Shown piece after piece: positions 32,701-37,030 of a stretch of 64,000 nucleotides of DNA; within the stretch, counting starts at the first letter, position 1, and each line of letters opens with the position of its first letter. Source of the stretch: CBDHEY01 sp965262305 (lineage in GTDB: Bacteria; Pseudomonadota; Gammaproteobacteria; Pseudomonadales; Cellvibrionaceae). The position numbers and the translations under genes are program-made. The notes beneath the pieces are model-generated. The model saw only the letters and a list, made by a program, of their open reading frames with translations. It searched no databases and had not been told where the DNA came from. The stretch covers positions 930,001-994,000 of the forward strand of contig CBDHEY010000002.1 of assembly GCA_965262305.1 (NCBI GenBank), in the 5' to 3' direction.

Positions 32701-33759
32701 ACCGGAAATATTGTTATTGGCGGAGGCCAACAAGTTAATATAGATGGTAATTTGATTGCTAATAACGATTTAAGTATATCTTCAGAAAACGGATCGATAT
32801 TGCAGCGAAATAATATTGAATCTATAGCCGGAAATGTGAATTTAGATGCGGGCCAAGATATTCTAATGGATGCCGCTGTTTCGATTAATGGATCGCAAAA
32901 CGTAAATCTTAGTGCCGCTGGAGATCTAGGTATTTCATTGATTCAAAATGTGCAAGGTAATGTAAGTCTTGTTTCAACCGGTGGGTCGTTAAATGACAAC
33001 AACGGTGTTGAACTCAATGTTTCAGCAAACCGTTTGGAAGTTGAAACTGCCACTGGAGTTGGAGGAAATAGAGAAAACCCAATCGATCTTTCTGTTTCTG
33101 AATTGGATCTTGCGAACTCCAATGGTAGTGTGAGTGTTGAAAACGATAGAACACTCACCGTAAATGGTCTACGTAGTAACGGTGATATTGTACTATTGGT
33201 TAATGATGGCGATTTAGTGTTGTTTGACCCTGATGCTGAAGACTATGATCGTTCTGTCCCCGGTTCTGATGCATTGTTAAGTGGCGGTATTATTAATGCC
33301 AACTATGAAACCGGTGCGCTTGTTGTTGAAGTCAATAACGGTAGCATTACTACAATTGACGATTTAAATATTCGTCGTCCAGAATTAGTGGGTGATACGA
33401 TGATCATATTTGCAAACGGTACTCCACCTGCTGGTGTGATTGGTGCTGATCGTCGATTGGTTATATTTGCTCGGACCAGTGGTTTCTACTTTGGTGGATC
33501 AGGTGTCACACCTGCAAATGCATTCGGCATTCCTCCATTGGAAGGCTTCCAAAATAATACGGATACTCCTATTGAATTATCAGATATTCTTTCTGCGAGT
33601 AATGAATTACTTATTGAGTTAGAATCTCTAGAAGAAATTGATCCTGCAGTATTTACCGAGGTGAGAAACTATTCGTTTGATAACATTTCAATTCGTATGC
33701 CTCGTGATCAATTGTTCGAAGACGAGGAAGAGGCTGATCTTGAGGAAAGTGAGATTTAA
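11704..33759 (+). CDS. giant two-partner-secretion exoprotein (TpsA, filamentous haemagglutinin-like)
   Basis: A 7351-residue exoprotein. An extended signal peptide (about residues 1-44, cleavage after VMA) is followed by the TPS secretion domain (about 45-290), with ALNRIL, the NPNGVIFG motif at residues 126-133 and GGILASGL, all typical of haemagglutinin/haemolysin TpsA proteins. Then come thousands of residues of Asp/Asn/Gly/Ser-rich beta-helix-like repeats with a recurring W-x-I ... G ... F-x-x-(F/I)-x-x-L-x-G-G-x(3)-D-x-F plan and RTX-like GGxGxDxF turns. Residues 3444-4271 are nine near-identical 92-residue repeats. From about residue 6500 the sequence changes to ordinary haemagglutinin-type beta-helix and ends in an acidic tail (EDEEEADLEESE). 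Two cysteines, C595 and C600, were noticed. There is no C-terminal barrel, LPXTG or T1SS signal, so export depends on the adjacent TpsB. It is probably a surface adhesin or biofilm matrix protein; the ligand is unknown. The ATG at 11704 has AGGA six bases upstream. Confidence 0.93.
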   Translation: MKDTALLSSIAHSSQATRIKKFKPHPLVFAIAMAGVGLPIGVMAGPQGGVVTGGAGTISQGNNTTTINQATDRLAIDWQSFDVAADERVQYIQPDSSSVALNRILSNRGSEIHGRIDANGQVILVNPNGVIFGENAVVNAGGILASGLSIDPADFMNGDLHFQALEGTDGLVINSGLLHAATGGSVSLLGKQVKNEGLISANLGTVNLAAGTEAIVTFDDLGLVGVQVTQAVLQEEIGVDPAILNSGEITAEQGNILISGSVSGDIFSQAVNSGLDHATSVVVHEDGSFTLGGGADVVNTGTLDVSGDEAGNIVVVGENVTSSGDVKADSSSSINNAGFIEIHATDTTLITEDGTVTAQGEFAQGGDIKLLGERVGLADLAELNASGATGGGQVLVGGDFQGKNAGIRNAEYTYLGENTRIENSAIVDGDGGTTIIWADLSTQFYGNIRAVGKGTGIGGFAEVSGKENLDFAGMVDLTAQSGNFGSLLLDPRNIIIASGGSDISTEDVSPGESRFLAFNTQANNDLTFSPDTIENFLSIANLELQARADIVVNDAIVTANDAPGTLTLTAGDDIQINSEISVGLGDLIIQNRASCVNTSCLFNAANGAVDVNGDDLEEGFILVGADLTTNGGDISIGSVDGSSNPVIELIGSGVNYQITSNDGAITFRDMIVAQQAENASGLVLDAGTGDIIFAEEVGGGARATSAGSNLRGLEILNANLVTFNNDLFLGEDGLNVTANQISIGDDIFTGLDASAGAINIIGDVLLLQQATGTGDVSFNTVNDDSSNSIFIDGSLNNDNSLVRDVDFTAGASSIEITGNIGNLTPLDDFMVESASTVILGSSNIDSRDGIIDINGTFSLPNNLVGFSSLGNTFFRESTQFNVATTDFLRVGAIITAMGSSGAEIRLASNEVIIGGNSAGLGLDSGNGAIFVDFDSSLRIAGSIDSFNSSIQLNGNDNANTVTLDSDFNLLTSGLTSLNFFGGSDVLNINTDINSIDAISFTAGDGNDRFVFGDAGSYAATINAQGSGNEIVARNQANDWSISGMDSGSIATGGTNYANFTNIQSIIGGTEVDNIVFMNSGSVSGLVNGGGVAGDGIVDSVDLSAISGGVLVEIGPDISLAAPNNPDDPAEFPPTNNVHVNNVENITAADDGVTGNVAGAEDNNWLVNNLTGDFSWTIDSRNQGSLVLSDNSDNTINFNHFGVLIGNDDIDSYSVADGAGISNFVDPRGGQVFSTFSGGTFIISPDTITLDSLPFVSGVVFGGLLGDGDDVISILDAASTSDWLSNWTITGENEGSFDNGEGQNFSFSGFNTLIGGDGTDNFVFGDAGSITGSIDGDGGTNSITGRNINSTWTIDALDSGSIATTDDPVTTYLADFSNVQRLVGGTANDQFLIGANIGTVGDATADIIGGEGSDEFILQVEDLGFEINAGENTGDLDVIRGVDGSLITNAWMLDQLEGGAVTNDSDELDGFDATVSFSNIEIVQGGGEFDFNDGNGSVGGVDEFTLTADLGAGTSVRGRSGADTFNVNVSQSGDLQGGAGGDRFVLNSGVAGGVQGNNGDDIFDILDSTIDVFITAGSSGTDTINLTDTTGINTWEITGADSGRLNFVDLADPGIEFSGISTINGADDGDDATNLVGESDSFEIQASFDGIINGRGGDDSFTINPSNVTDPISAVIRGGLGVNSLTAANRANNWIIGGTDEDANTLNFIADPASGISFLDIQTFNGGTDNDTFIINDASSNYTIVGSGEVLEDTLRINYDDTATWLLNGGPNETVTSGSGGIVTFSQIEIAEGSNTQSDTFNIGSGSVATLRGRGGNDRFNVLNAGVAIALEGDANTTNGDGGFDADNGDTIELVDDSRDKNWIINDSEDSTLNANISFSEIERILGADDNDLAVGENADDQFELNIADVSSLNIDARGGFDSILYSNSENPILYSFSGGLGVSNAEALRTNGANNGADFILRLTGSSAGEDIRWTIGGVTGTDGNNDGTIQLFDADGNPVAGSSISFINFGNLEGGNANDRFTISSGSSILSVEGNFETLVPGEVNEVFYEAAGADTWRLTSAFAGNINFDDQTDPDNPTQDLLFSGIQTIQGDASSSDTLFGPDRINLWILDSENSIGLQVNESTQAERLVFSNIANLVGGAESDRFNVEQTFVGSIDGRANNDFFDLNADVTGGVSGGSGDDIFDIDFVITSVIDGQANDDDFLIATSVDQTLIGSAGDDEFFIEATGISVDINGGGNTGVNGDTVYGPSIVGFTNEWNSTGARAGNLNRVEASDPLVEVSFSDIESLQGGSERDEFNLGHNFTSVSGAGGNDFFNITSAISIILNGGDGDDEFDIDQNITGTVNGDGGNDTFDLNANVTAGVNGGAGRDLFNIGVATIDGALSGGADEDTFDIQVVTSSIDIFGGDTFSDPIDDNGTLITFINSDTVRLSTDHGANQWNITSADSGDLDEDLRFDEIENIQGADGSGAAAQDRFDFGVFGGTFGSGIGGIDARGGNDSLLVAAPGTYQISLSGDLRGIANVETIENTTASATGFTLQMTPSDTDVDAGESFTWQITGENDGQVSDDANPTDSFINFINFSVLEGNEANDNFVLNDGGSITSISGSNSGDTLAFGEINSLTTPAGDNNWAITAQFAGNIDFEINPDADSDPSNDVLVNIGFQNIQNLVGGVGEDTLTGRADQNNTWTIEIVDTNFVRTVSETGSNPTDTISFSEMETLVGLAGVDTFNIREIFDGTIRGGGENDVFNLDADVSTLVSGEGGNDIFNINAFINGQISGNNGDDDFFIQSDVARSINGAAGDDEFFVLDPVDTLFLSGGNDNDFIYLDYALPSEWTIDGLIESVVSTDESSGTAISNTISFSTIENVNGVDANVAELFNIAVLDPINENTSVVNILGRNGPDTFDVNATFDGVIQGGAGADIFNLIAQVTGGVQGGIGSDQFHIESVTVNQNIHGDDPTNAGVNGDDTLILAVDDVDATWQLDSNEAGNINANIQFLEIENIDGSDGGNDTFVFGFDGEYSGLVDARGGSFNTVDTFGDDVDVVLGQTVNGVANAQVVRGNGDASVLTITGGTSGNPTIWTISDFDGVDSGGISNGENDGTISSLADGGATNELSFIDFGVLRGDGADDQFTITNNSSIISVDGNSGVVGNTEVNTLTYEFVDQDIWRLTSISSGDINFDLGTTTQDLQFSDIQSLIGSGNDTFTASDNPNVWTLDTDLNGGNRVVSSSVATTFTGMSSLVGGSNTDTFNVNANFSGSINGGAGDSIDTFVLGAEVAGPINGGGGADVFNINALVSAVLNGQGGGDQFIFGDSGIALNINGGDDASIDSIVGRNQANTWLTDADGSGQIGLTPTAPDPLVPYADFSGIEELQGGNNSDTFNLRHSFNDVFANGGNDFINVLADITANLNGNSGSDTFDIDFDLTGTLQGGTQDDDFDLSANVSGLIDGGNGSDELNYADFSGAVIVTIGSSFQNIETLVGNNTNSTLVGDGTNGTWNITGNNDGNVGGIAFTDFNNLTGGDNNQVFDFVNGGVITGLIDGGNGTDELNYADVTDTVSLTIGTGFQSIEALVGNNTSSTLIGDGSAGTWNITGNNDGNVSGITFTDFNNLSGGDNNQVFDFVNGGIITGLIDGGDGTDELNYADVTNAVSVTIGSSFQNIETLVGNNTSSTLIGDGSASTWNITGNNDGNVSGITFTDFNNLTGGDNNQVFDFVNGGIITGLIDGGDGTDELNYADVTNAVSVTIGSSFQNIETLVGNNTNSTLIGDGSTGTWNITGNNDGNVSGIAFTDFNNLTGGDNNQVFDFVNGGVVTGLIDGGNGTDELNYADVTDAVSVTIGSSFQNIETLVGNNTNSTLVGDGTNGTWNITGNNDGNVSGIAFTDFNNLTGGDNNQVFDFVNGGVVTGLIDGGDGTDELNYADVTDTVSLTIGTGFQSIEALVGNNTSSTLIGDGSASTWNITGNNDGNVSGITFTDFNNLTGGDNNQVFDFVNGGIITGLIDGGDGTDELNYADVTNAVSVTIGSSFQNIETLVGNNTSSTLIGDGSASTWNITGNNDGNVSGITFTDFNNLTGGDNNQVFDFVNGGIITGLIDGGDGTDELNYADVTNAVSVTIGSSFQNIETLAGNNTDSTLIGDGSTGTWNITGNNDGNVSGIAFTDFNNLTGGDNNQVFDFVNGGVITGLIDGGNGTDELNYADVTDAVSVTIGTGFQSIETLVGNDVSSTLIGDGSASTWNITGDNDGNVNGITFTDFNNLNGGDNNQTFDFSGGGSIDSIDGGSGTDTIISRNAGSTWTIAGVGSNSVSTSGTNYINSFEEIERATGSGLADTFNVSTSFGFIDAGSGGDSINLNAGADLLDGLNANIGRDEITIATDITGIIDGGNGADTFTIASEEAISFDIVGGAAGVDGDTLVGSGNRTLNNWVIGGSEVSSNTLNANGRFSGIENYTGSSADDNFSLLDLTISSVIDGVGGNNTLEAQHNGTVDWIIDGENSGTVDGNDRVFSNIQNLTGGEGRDVFTFQGDRSVATITGLINGGEPANAQNPESVIDEVNLALFEDGVVLIVNGPSRQGVDFDRLSNESGFNDFGTLTTIQVENVEQATAFAGPGNSGEENNWLIADTLAALNWTSTGTNQGFYYRQQGEDDVTEVLNTRVNFNNFGNIRGGDGLDAVNDLNNQTLSGDFYSGLGISILDFSGTNGLVVVDIDENTVSVIGNEGQRDGNRTLIRIDDRLDNLLNESEVINTWLIDNNAAGNLTSSFDTEFLLSFSGITDIQGGNGTDNFSFTGSGIVSGSINGDGGTNTISAINSAINQLSFGISELVQEDSVNAGRVDILEDRLDIIDFIDISELASNGLDSTLLSGNQHSRYDWEIGDENIVSYERNSQIETLNFSGFNNLAGSESVDVFSILDVSGNDTPIGVDGFITGGGGNDELDLTALSDGTSVALSAESNTNVDLRVDGFEVISANRSSDITNTLFGANNNNTWTIGTSSQSTNAGSVDGTEFDGFANLVGGSANDSFIFDGTDSITGLIDGGQDPDAGSALDRVDLTGVNQNVSVTLDSSSDIGVLNVSRIEQIDANGASNLSNRIIASSSQANTWVIDQLNGGRIEDSNGASTQVVGFDGFANLVGGANEDQFEIDGNNSGAITGVIAGGGNSDSLSITNIFNGVVVSTDPGDISLSDVDFVVSEIETLLVTNTNEAANELRSGDGNNRWTIGAEVNGSFDEENAGNLNGMLFSGFANLIGGAGEDVFTASFDPSAANPVNSVVNGVIDGGANEEDVRDQLLLGDLPLGNNVTVSLNQNIVSDYLIRDIELISANAANDNRLISDNTETFWRISGQSQGSIVNELDFAGFNNLQGSDAMDNFTILASDGADINTDQIFMNIDGMGGNDELVAADNRVNNWTFDAVDGLNRNDDDSLGIFFSSIENYTGGTGNDNFTILSGTVTGLIDGDMGSDTLQVISSQGELINWEINNANQGRVTRNGSQVITGGFESIENLSGSEGIDNFVFTTINASLFGLIDGGESIFGGQEVIDTLDVTVFVNGVRVEVGDNPSLGLADSVNVSNIERATAAPGSDEAEALNWLAYTSGADLQWNIESLNQGWVQEVEDALVTPLVPINNTRLDFNNFGSLDSGSGASSSNIQDGDISGDFIAGLGGTSLDFSGRNGLVVITLFDNVLSVTGNGNTLLRVDENSTVLNGVNEWTIFGDNQGTLSTSGGDETTLVEFNNVNQLRGGTNDDRFVFTNTLDGGGNIVSTGQLIDGSIDGGVSGNDTVSTAAISIDMVFGVNDEVNQTVNASNEPALVDTEIALVDNRVGILDLFRVETLETNESVSNTLYSGQLLAYEWNIGQDGVADTISAGENVLTFGGVSQIIGGSGNDTFNLFSVDGLLPNIDAGSNVLSTDFDTLNVTSIDNLFTFSLNENITGDGILNIGNFERLLSNQDFSNRLIASDVENSWVIERVNEGRINSMSFNGIADIIGGTANDTFTILNAGRLSGSIDGGVNLNAVDTINLVDKVTDVRVSLNLESAGADLRIVNIDSIIANEALSNTLIANSDQPNTWTINGTNSGDLNGVLFSGFENLLGSISADEFILDGLDNITGLIDGGAIDRGNPVTDILTLVGLDSDVSVSLEETIDADINAIRINRVDANQANLNTIIARNLDQNIWRIEGTNAGSVSDVEFTGFGNLIGGSGNDIFNFNQDDAITGVIDGGSEAVGDSAIDTVNLIGLDQDIIVSLDTDLDADLNIVRIEAVNANMDRSNTLVGFGQNSFWEIQGENTGSINNEEIELELTQFDGFENLIGRNSVDRFAFTQLGRLTGALDGGDQPDGTFDSVDMSQLDQVRISIGNNDQDFRNIEEYIGNNSDSVLSADDIENTWLLTEGENRGLLNDEISFIDFNILEGGSLEDHFIVNGGGLSENGELRGGAGNDDIRLTIIEGNNGQVFFDGQTGEDSVLILGGGNLFTATYRIDAFGNQEVEYVSQNADQGTTTRYSMAYAGIETVQDDALADQLVIQSNDNQSDMINLMNSQFRVNDLIDVNYLGKENLQVSAQLNDQVFIDGPVSINNELAVIGAAVNVQNGGLIDAQSARFNGNQFVGTLDNRVALDVDNLHLAGIEGATYLADENTITIASMNDLDSLVDIVAVETINGSSNLFSDGVLNLTSNAGDIILNNQNGFTNQINLNANAIALTNNTATELGTIVASQFDVIANGNITDGEEGMLTIGGITSITAEGNVQLDNATNDFNLVNVVRALDATISDVNDLSVQGSVTNQFNATAAQSLTVAETLQAANVNLNSGDEMFVRFAINASESVSLNANGFDIDGNISVSSALDQDTISIVSGSDNTIDISSVISSRNSLGDLAGNITINGDGINLAELGDLIGQSVSLDSLGNITIDGEITASDTISSNVSAGSFIMQDDGRINASALNLDVADSILLGEFNVASISALSGSNIQLSDSVQISDTASFTAGDNFEMSQGVELVVQNSDLSISAANVANIQSITASTGNIVIGGGQQVNIDGNLIANNDLSISSENGSILQRNNIESIAGNVNLDAGQDILMDAAVSINGSQNVNLSAAGDLGISLIQNVQGNVSLVSTGGSLNDNNGVELNVSANRLEVETATGVGGNRENPIDLSVSELDLANSNGSVSVENDRTLTVNGLRSNGDIVLLVNDGDLVLFDPDAEDYDRSVPGSDALLSGGIINANYETGALVVEVNNGSITTIDDLNIRRPELVGDTMIIFANGTPPAGVIGADRRLVIFARTSGFYFGGSGVTPANAFGIPPLEGFQNNTDTPIELSDILSASNELLIELESLEEIDPAVFTEVRNYSFDNISIRMPRDQLFEDEEEADLEESEI
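11836..12580 (+). other. TPS secretion domain of the exoprotein
   Basis: This segment encodes about residues 45-292, the part recognised by the POTRA domains of TpsB. It shows the family plan: GGAGTISQ, then NxTTINQ, LAIDWQSFDV, ALNRIL, NPNGVIFG and GTVNLAAG. The right boundary is approximate. Confidence 0.85.
14930..15340 (+). repeat. large-scale internal repeat of tpsA, first partial copy
   Basis: Encodes DSVDLSAISGGVLVEIG, a run ending in NNWLVNNLTGDFSW and NFNHFGVLIGN. The same order of motifs recurs at about 25282-26430 and 28239-29350, with strong divergence. Boundaries are by eye. Confidence 0.5.
22033..24516 (+). repeat. nine tandem 276-bp (92-residue) repeats within tpsA
   Basis: Nine in-frame units start at 22033 and recur every 276 bases. 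Each begins GLIDGG(N/D)G(T/S)DELNYAD, has GNNTxSTL(I/V)GDG and TWNITGNNDGNV in the middle, and ends DFNNLTGGDNNQVFDFVNGG. Each unit carries one GGxGxDxLx nonapeptide of RTX type and one Trp. Unit 5 resembles unit 1, 6 resembles 2, 7 resembles 3 and 8 resembles 4, so a four-unit block of 1104 bases was itself duplicated. Unit 9 is the most divergent at its end. The repeats should form a stack of beta-helix coils. Confidence 0.95.
25282..26430 (+). repeat. large-scale internal repeat of tpsA, copy 2
   Basis: Encodes a module with DEVNLALFEDGVVLIVN, NNWLIADTLAALNW, VNFNNFGNIRGG, SGDFYSGLGISILDFSG, NGLVVVDIDENTVSVIGN and DILEDRLDIIDFIDI. The same ordered motifs are found about 2.9 kb downstream. 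Boundaries are approximate. Confidence 0.6.
28239..29350 (+). repeat. large-scale internal repeat of tpsA, copy 3
   Basis: Encodes IDTLDVTVFVNGVRVEVG, ALNWLAYTSGADLQWNIE, LDFNNFGSLDSG, SGDFIAGLGGTSLDFSG, NGLVVITLFDNVLSVTGNG and VDNRVGILDLFRVETL, in the same order as copy 2. The divergence indicates an old duplication. Confidence 0.6.
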
Positions 33760-33794
33760 TTAGGGAGCCTTTCAACCTTAAATACATTCAGTAC

Positions 33795-33823
33795 ACCAGT
33801 TGAGACACCTCAACTGGTTTTTT
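33795..33823 (+). terminator. rho-independent terminator between tpsA and tpsB
   Basis: ACCAGTTGAG (33795-33804) and CTCAACTGGT (33809-33818) form a perfect 10-bp stem with loop ACAC, followed by six Ts (33818-33823). It lies 35 bases after the tpsA stop and 26 bases before the tpsB start, so it should cut transcription between the two secretion partners. Confidence 0.9.
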
Positions 33824-33849
33824 ATTGATTAAACGACTAATTTCCAATT

Positions 33850-35736
33850 ATGAAAAAAATAAATAAACTTGTTCTGTTAATTATTTTTGGGAGCGTTTTT
33901 CCATTCTCACTGACATTTGCTGGTTTTTTAGACTTGCCAGACACTACGGAAGTACCGGATTTTGAAGAAGAAACCATGCTTCTCGATATGGATATTCCCC
34001 CTGTTAGAGAAAGAGATCCAGATCCAGAGGCGGGGCCTCGTTTAAATGTAAAAGAATTTCGTCTACAGGGTGTTGTGGAATTTCCAAAGCTTGGGATAAC
34101 ACGTGCTGAAATTATCAAAAGAGTTGAACAGATCCGTTTCGATTTTATGAAAGAAGGAGAGTTGACGGATTCTGGTTATACCCTCGATGAGTTAGGTGAG
34201 GTATCAGACTTAATCGCAGATATTGAGAAAGAAACAGAAGGAGAGCACGTAGGCCCGCTTGACTTGCAAAAGCTTGTGTTTCTGATTAGAGAGCAACGTC
34301 GTCGCCGCGGAATAACGTTAGGTATGATTGAAACTGTTGCAGACACTATCACGCAGTATTATCGAGAAAGAGGTTTCATTCTTGCTAAAGCCTACATCCC
34401 AAAACAAAAAGTTCGTGATGGCGTCGTAACACTGACGCTTTTGTTAGGTGAACTGGGTGAGGTAAAGGTTGTTAATAACAAGAGAGTTTCTTCCAATAGA
34501 ATTAAGAAAGTATTTAAAAAGGACTTATTCCAACCTGTCACAGCGTGGAATGTAGAGGAAAAACTTTATTTGGTTAACGATATTCCTGGTGTCTCTGCCC
34601 AGGGCTTTTTCCAACCTGGTAGCCAAGTGGGAGACACTCGATTAAATGTAAATGTGTTGAACGAGGAAGGGTATAGTGTCAATCTACGACAAGATAACCA
34701 CGGCTCAGAGACAACGGGTCGACTACGCACTTACGGAGACATTTTTTTACACAATCCTTTAGGGTATGGTGATGAATTACAAATAGGCGCTCTTTACACG
34801 ATTGATCCAGATAATACGACCTATGGTTCGATTCGTTACAGCTTTCCTTTATTTAACCCTAGGTTGCGGGGTGCTTTAGGCGTCTCGAATAATGATTTTG
34901 TATTCCAAACTTTCTCAGGAAATGACAACCAATTGGGGTTTGATGCTTCTGTTGCTGGACAATCAGTCGTCACAGATTTTGACCTCAATTACAAACTGAA
35001 ACGAAGCCGTAAAAGAAATTTATTCTTTGGTATAAACTTTTCAGATATTCAAACTGAATTAAATGTTGTGGGTGGTAGCACCGAGAACTCAGCTTTGAAT
35101 ACCTCATTAAGATTTTCATTCGACATTCTTAATGAGAGAAAACGAAGTCTTCATCTAGGTAGTTTTTCTCTTGTAAATAGCGCCTTAGATTCGTCCAGTG
35201 TTGATAGTGCTGACGATACTTCTGACAATGTCGTTTATTTAAAATATGATTATTCTCGTCTATCTTTTTTTAAATTACCATTTACCAAAGCTCGCGGAAG
35301 AATGGTATTAAAGGCGAGTGGGCAATTTGCAGGACAAGCCTCGGGGAGTATTAACCAATTTGCTTTGACCGGCCCAAATCGAGCTCGGGGATATGAAGTC
35401 AGTACAGGGTTTTTTGATGATGCTGTGTTCTTCGCGGCTGATTGGTTTTTTAACTTGCCAGGTGGTGATAAAAACAAAATCTTTGGGCGTGAATTAAATA
35501 GAGCGATTCAACCTTATTTGTTTGCAGATATTGGCTACGGTGTTTTACACGGGTTAACTGAAGATGGTGACGATACGCTTCAAGGATCCTTAAGTGATAT
35601 TGGTATTGGCTTAAATTTTAATGCTGGTTCATTTAAGTCAAACCTGACTTTTGCTGTTCCTATTAGCGAAGATATTGGTTTGGACGACGATGCCCCAACT
35701 AACACAGTGTATTTTGATATGCAGTATAGTTTTTAA
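33850..35736 (+). CDS. two-partner-secretion outer-membrane transporter (TpsB, FhaC/ShlB family)
   Basis: A 628-residue Omp85-superfamily transporter. A signal peptide (about 1-24, SLTFA) is followed by an acidic/proline N-terminal stretch, a POTRA region (LNVKEFRLQGV; later ITQYYRERGFILAKAYIPKQ and LLLGELGEVKVVNNKRVS), and a C-terminal 16-stranded-barrel-type domain that contains ARGY at residues 512-515, the L6-loop (V/L)RGY-type motif, and ends in Phe (MQYSF). It is the obvious exporter for the giant upstream exoprotein. The ATG at 33850 has no visible Shine-Dalgarno sequence and follows a strong terminator by 26 bases, so expression may be low relative to tpsA. No separate promoter was identified in that gap. 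Confidence 0.92.
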   Translation: MKKINKLVLLIIFGSVFPFSLTFAGFLDLPDTTEVPDFEEETMLLDMDIPPVRERDPDPEAGPRLNVKEFRLQGVVEFPKLGITRAEIIKRVEQIRFDFMKEGELTDSGYTLDELGEVSDLIADIEKETEGEHVGPLDLQKLVFLIREQRRRRGITLGMIETVADTITQYYRERGFILAKAYIPKQKVRDGVVTLTLLLGELGEVKVVNNKRVSSNRIKKVFKKDLFQPVTAWNVEEKLYLVNDIPGVSAQGFFQPGSQVGDTRLNVNVLNEEGYSVNLRQDNHGSETTGRLRTYGDIFLHNPLGYGDELQIGALYTIDPDNTTYGSIRYSFPLFNPRLRGALGVSNNDFVFQTFSGNDNQLGFDASVAGQSVVTDFDLNYKLKRSRKRNLFFGINFSDIQTELNVVGGSTENSALNTSLRFSFDILNERKRSLHLGSFSLVNSALDSSSVDSADDTSDNVVYLKYDYSRLSFFKLPFTKARGRMVLKASGQFAGQASGSINQFALTGPNRARGYEVSTGFFDDAVFFAADWFFNLPGGDKNKIFGRELNRAIQPYLFADIGYGVLHGLTEDGDDTLQGSLSDIGIGLNFNAGSFKSNLTFAVPISEDIGLDDDAPTNTVYFDMQYSF

Positions 35737-35775
35737 ATAGCATTTTTATTTCACCAACAATTTGAGTCGGCTTTA

Positions 35776-37026
35776 GTGGTTGATAATATAAAATTTTCGA
35801 AATATTCATCTAGATTTTCCAATAGTTCAGGAATCGTTGAGTTAATGGAAGACTTGGGAGCCGCACTTAACGTTAATCCTGATCTTTTGTTCCTTGGTGG
35901 CGGAAATCCCGCGAATATACCAGAGTTTGAATCCTGTATCGCCAAGCACATAACAAAGATTACGAAAGAGCCTGAAAGTTTGAGAAAACTTATTGGCGTT
36001 TACCAGTCTCCTCAAGGATCAGAAGAATGTATTTCGGCGTTAGCTTCTTATTTTAGAAACGCTTGTGGCTGGGAAGTAACTTCCCAAAATATCACTATCT
36101 CGAATGGAAGCCAGTCGGCTTTCTATTCGCTGTTTAATATGCTCGCAGGTGATTATAAAGGAAACTCAAAACGTATTCTCTTTCCCTTAGTACCAGAGTA
36201 TCTCGGTTACATCGATCAAGGCGAGCAAGACTTCTTTTATAGTTGTAAACCTCGAATCGAGCTTTTAGATGATTCTTATTTTAGGTATCAAATTGACTTC
36301 GAGAATTTACAAATTGATGAGCGAACAGCAGCGATTTGTATTTCATGTCCGACAAACCCAACTGGAAGAGTATTAAGTGAATTCGAATTTAATAAACTGG
36401 ATGCAATAGCAAAGAGTAAAAATATCCCACTAATTATTGATTGTGCGTATGGGTACCCTTTTCCAAATATCATTTACGAAAGCAATCAACTAATGTGGAA
36501 TTCCAACACTATATTTGTGTTAAGCCTGTCTAAGTTGGGACTTCCTGGGGTTCGAACTGGGATTGTGATTGCTAGTTCCAAAATTATTCAAAAACTCGTA
36601 TCTATGAATACTATTATGAACTTGGCGAGTGGTAACATGGGGCCTACTCTAATGACTTCGCTATTAGTCTCTAAAGAGTTGGGCCAAATCACACAGAACG
36701 TGATTGGGCCATATTACCGTCACAAGCGAGATTTCATAATACAGGTAATTCAAGAAAATTTTTCATCCTTTAATTATAAAATACATGTGCCTCAAGGTGC
36801 GTTTTTTGTCTGGCTATGGTTTCCCGATTTGCTAACTTCCAGTTCTGAGCTATATGAACGATTAAAAAACCGAGGTGTATTAATTATGGATGGAAATTAT
36901 TTTTTCTATGGATTAGACGAAGATTGGGATCATCAATCGAAATGTGTCAGATTGAGCTATTGCCAAGACAATGTAACTATTGAAAAAGCCATAAAAATTA
37001 TGGCTGAGGTATTAAGTGAATCTTAA
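35776..37026 (+). CDS. avtA: valine-pyruvate aminotransferase
   Basis: A 416-residue fold-type I PLP enzyme that transfers the amino group between valine and pyruvate (transaminase C). It matches the remembered E. coli AvtA sequence in order: GGGNPA(N/Q)IPE near the start, SNGSQSAFYSLFN, LFPLVPEYLGY, ISCPTNPTGRV for the cofactor region, and SLSKLGLPGVR with the Schiff-base lysine, then GAFFVWLWF and the C-terminal NYFFYGLDE. The GTG at 35776 is the best available start, giving the normal family length. It lies 39 bases after tpsB on the same strand, but metabolically it has nothing to do with secretion. It converges with the following lipoprotein gene. Confidence 0.9.
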   Translation: MVDNIKFSKYSSRFSNSSGIVELMEDLGAALNVNPDLLFLGGGNPANIPEFESCIAKHITKITKEPESLRKLIGVYQSPQGSEECISALASYFRNACGWEVTSQNITISNGSQSAFYSLFNMLAGDYKGNSKRILFPLVPEYLGYIDQGEQDFFYSCKPRIELLDDSYFRYQIDFENLQIDERTAAICISCPTNPTGRVLSEFEFNKLDAIAKSKNIPLIIDCAYGYPFPNIIYESNQLMWNSNTIFVLSLSKLGLPGVRTGIVIASSKIIQKLVSMNTIMNLASGNMGPTLMTSLLVSKELGQITQNVIGPYYRHKRDFIIQVIQENFSSFNYKIHVPQGAFFVWLWFPDLLTSSSELYERLKNRGVLIMDGNYFFYGLDEDWDHQSKCVRLSYCQDNVTIEKAIKIMAEVLSES

Positions 37027-37030
37027 GTCG

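Noticed and set aside
14700..33759. Classifying the giant protein as a type I secreted RTX protein
   Set aside because: The N-terminal TPS domain with NPNGVIFG and the adjacent TpsB gene show two-partner secretion; there is no C-terminal T1SS signal pattern and no ABC exporter.
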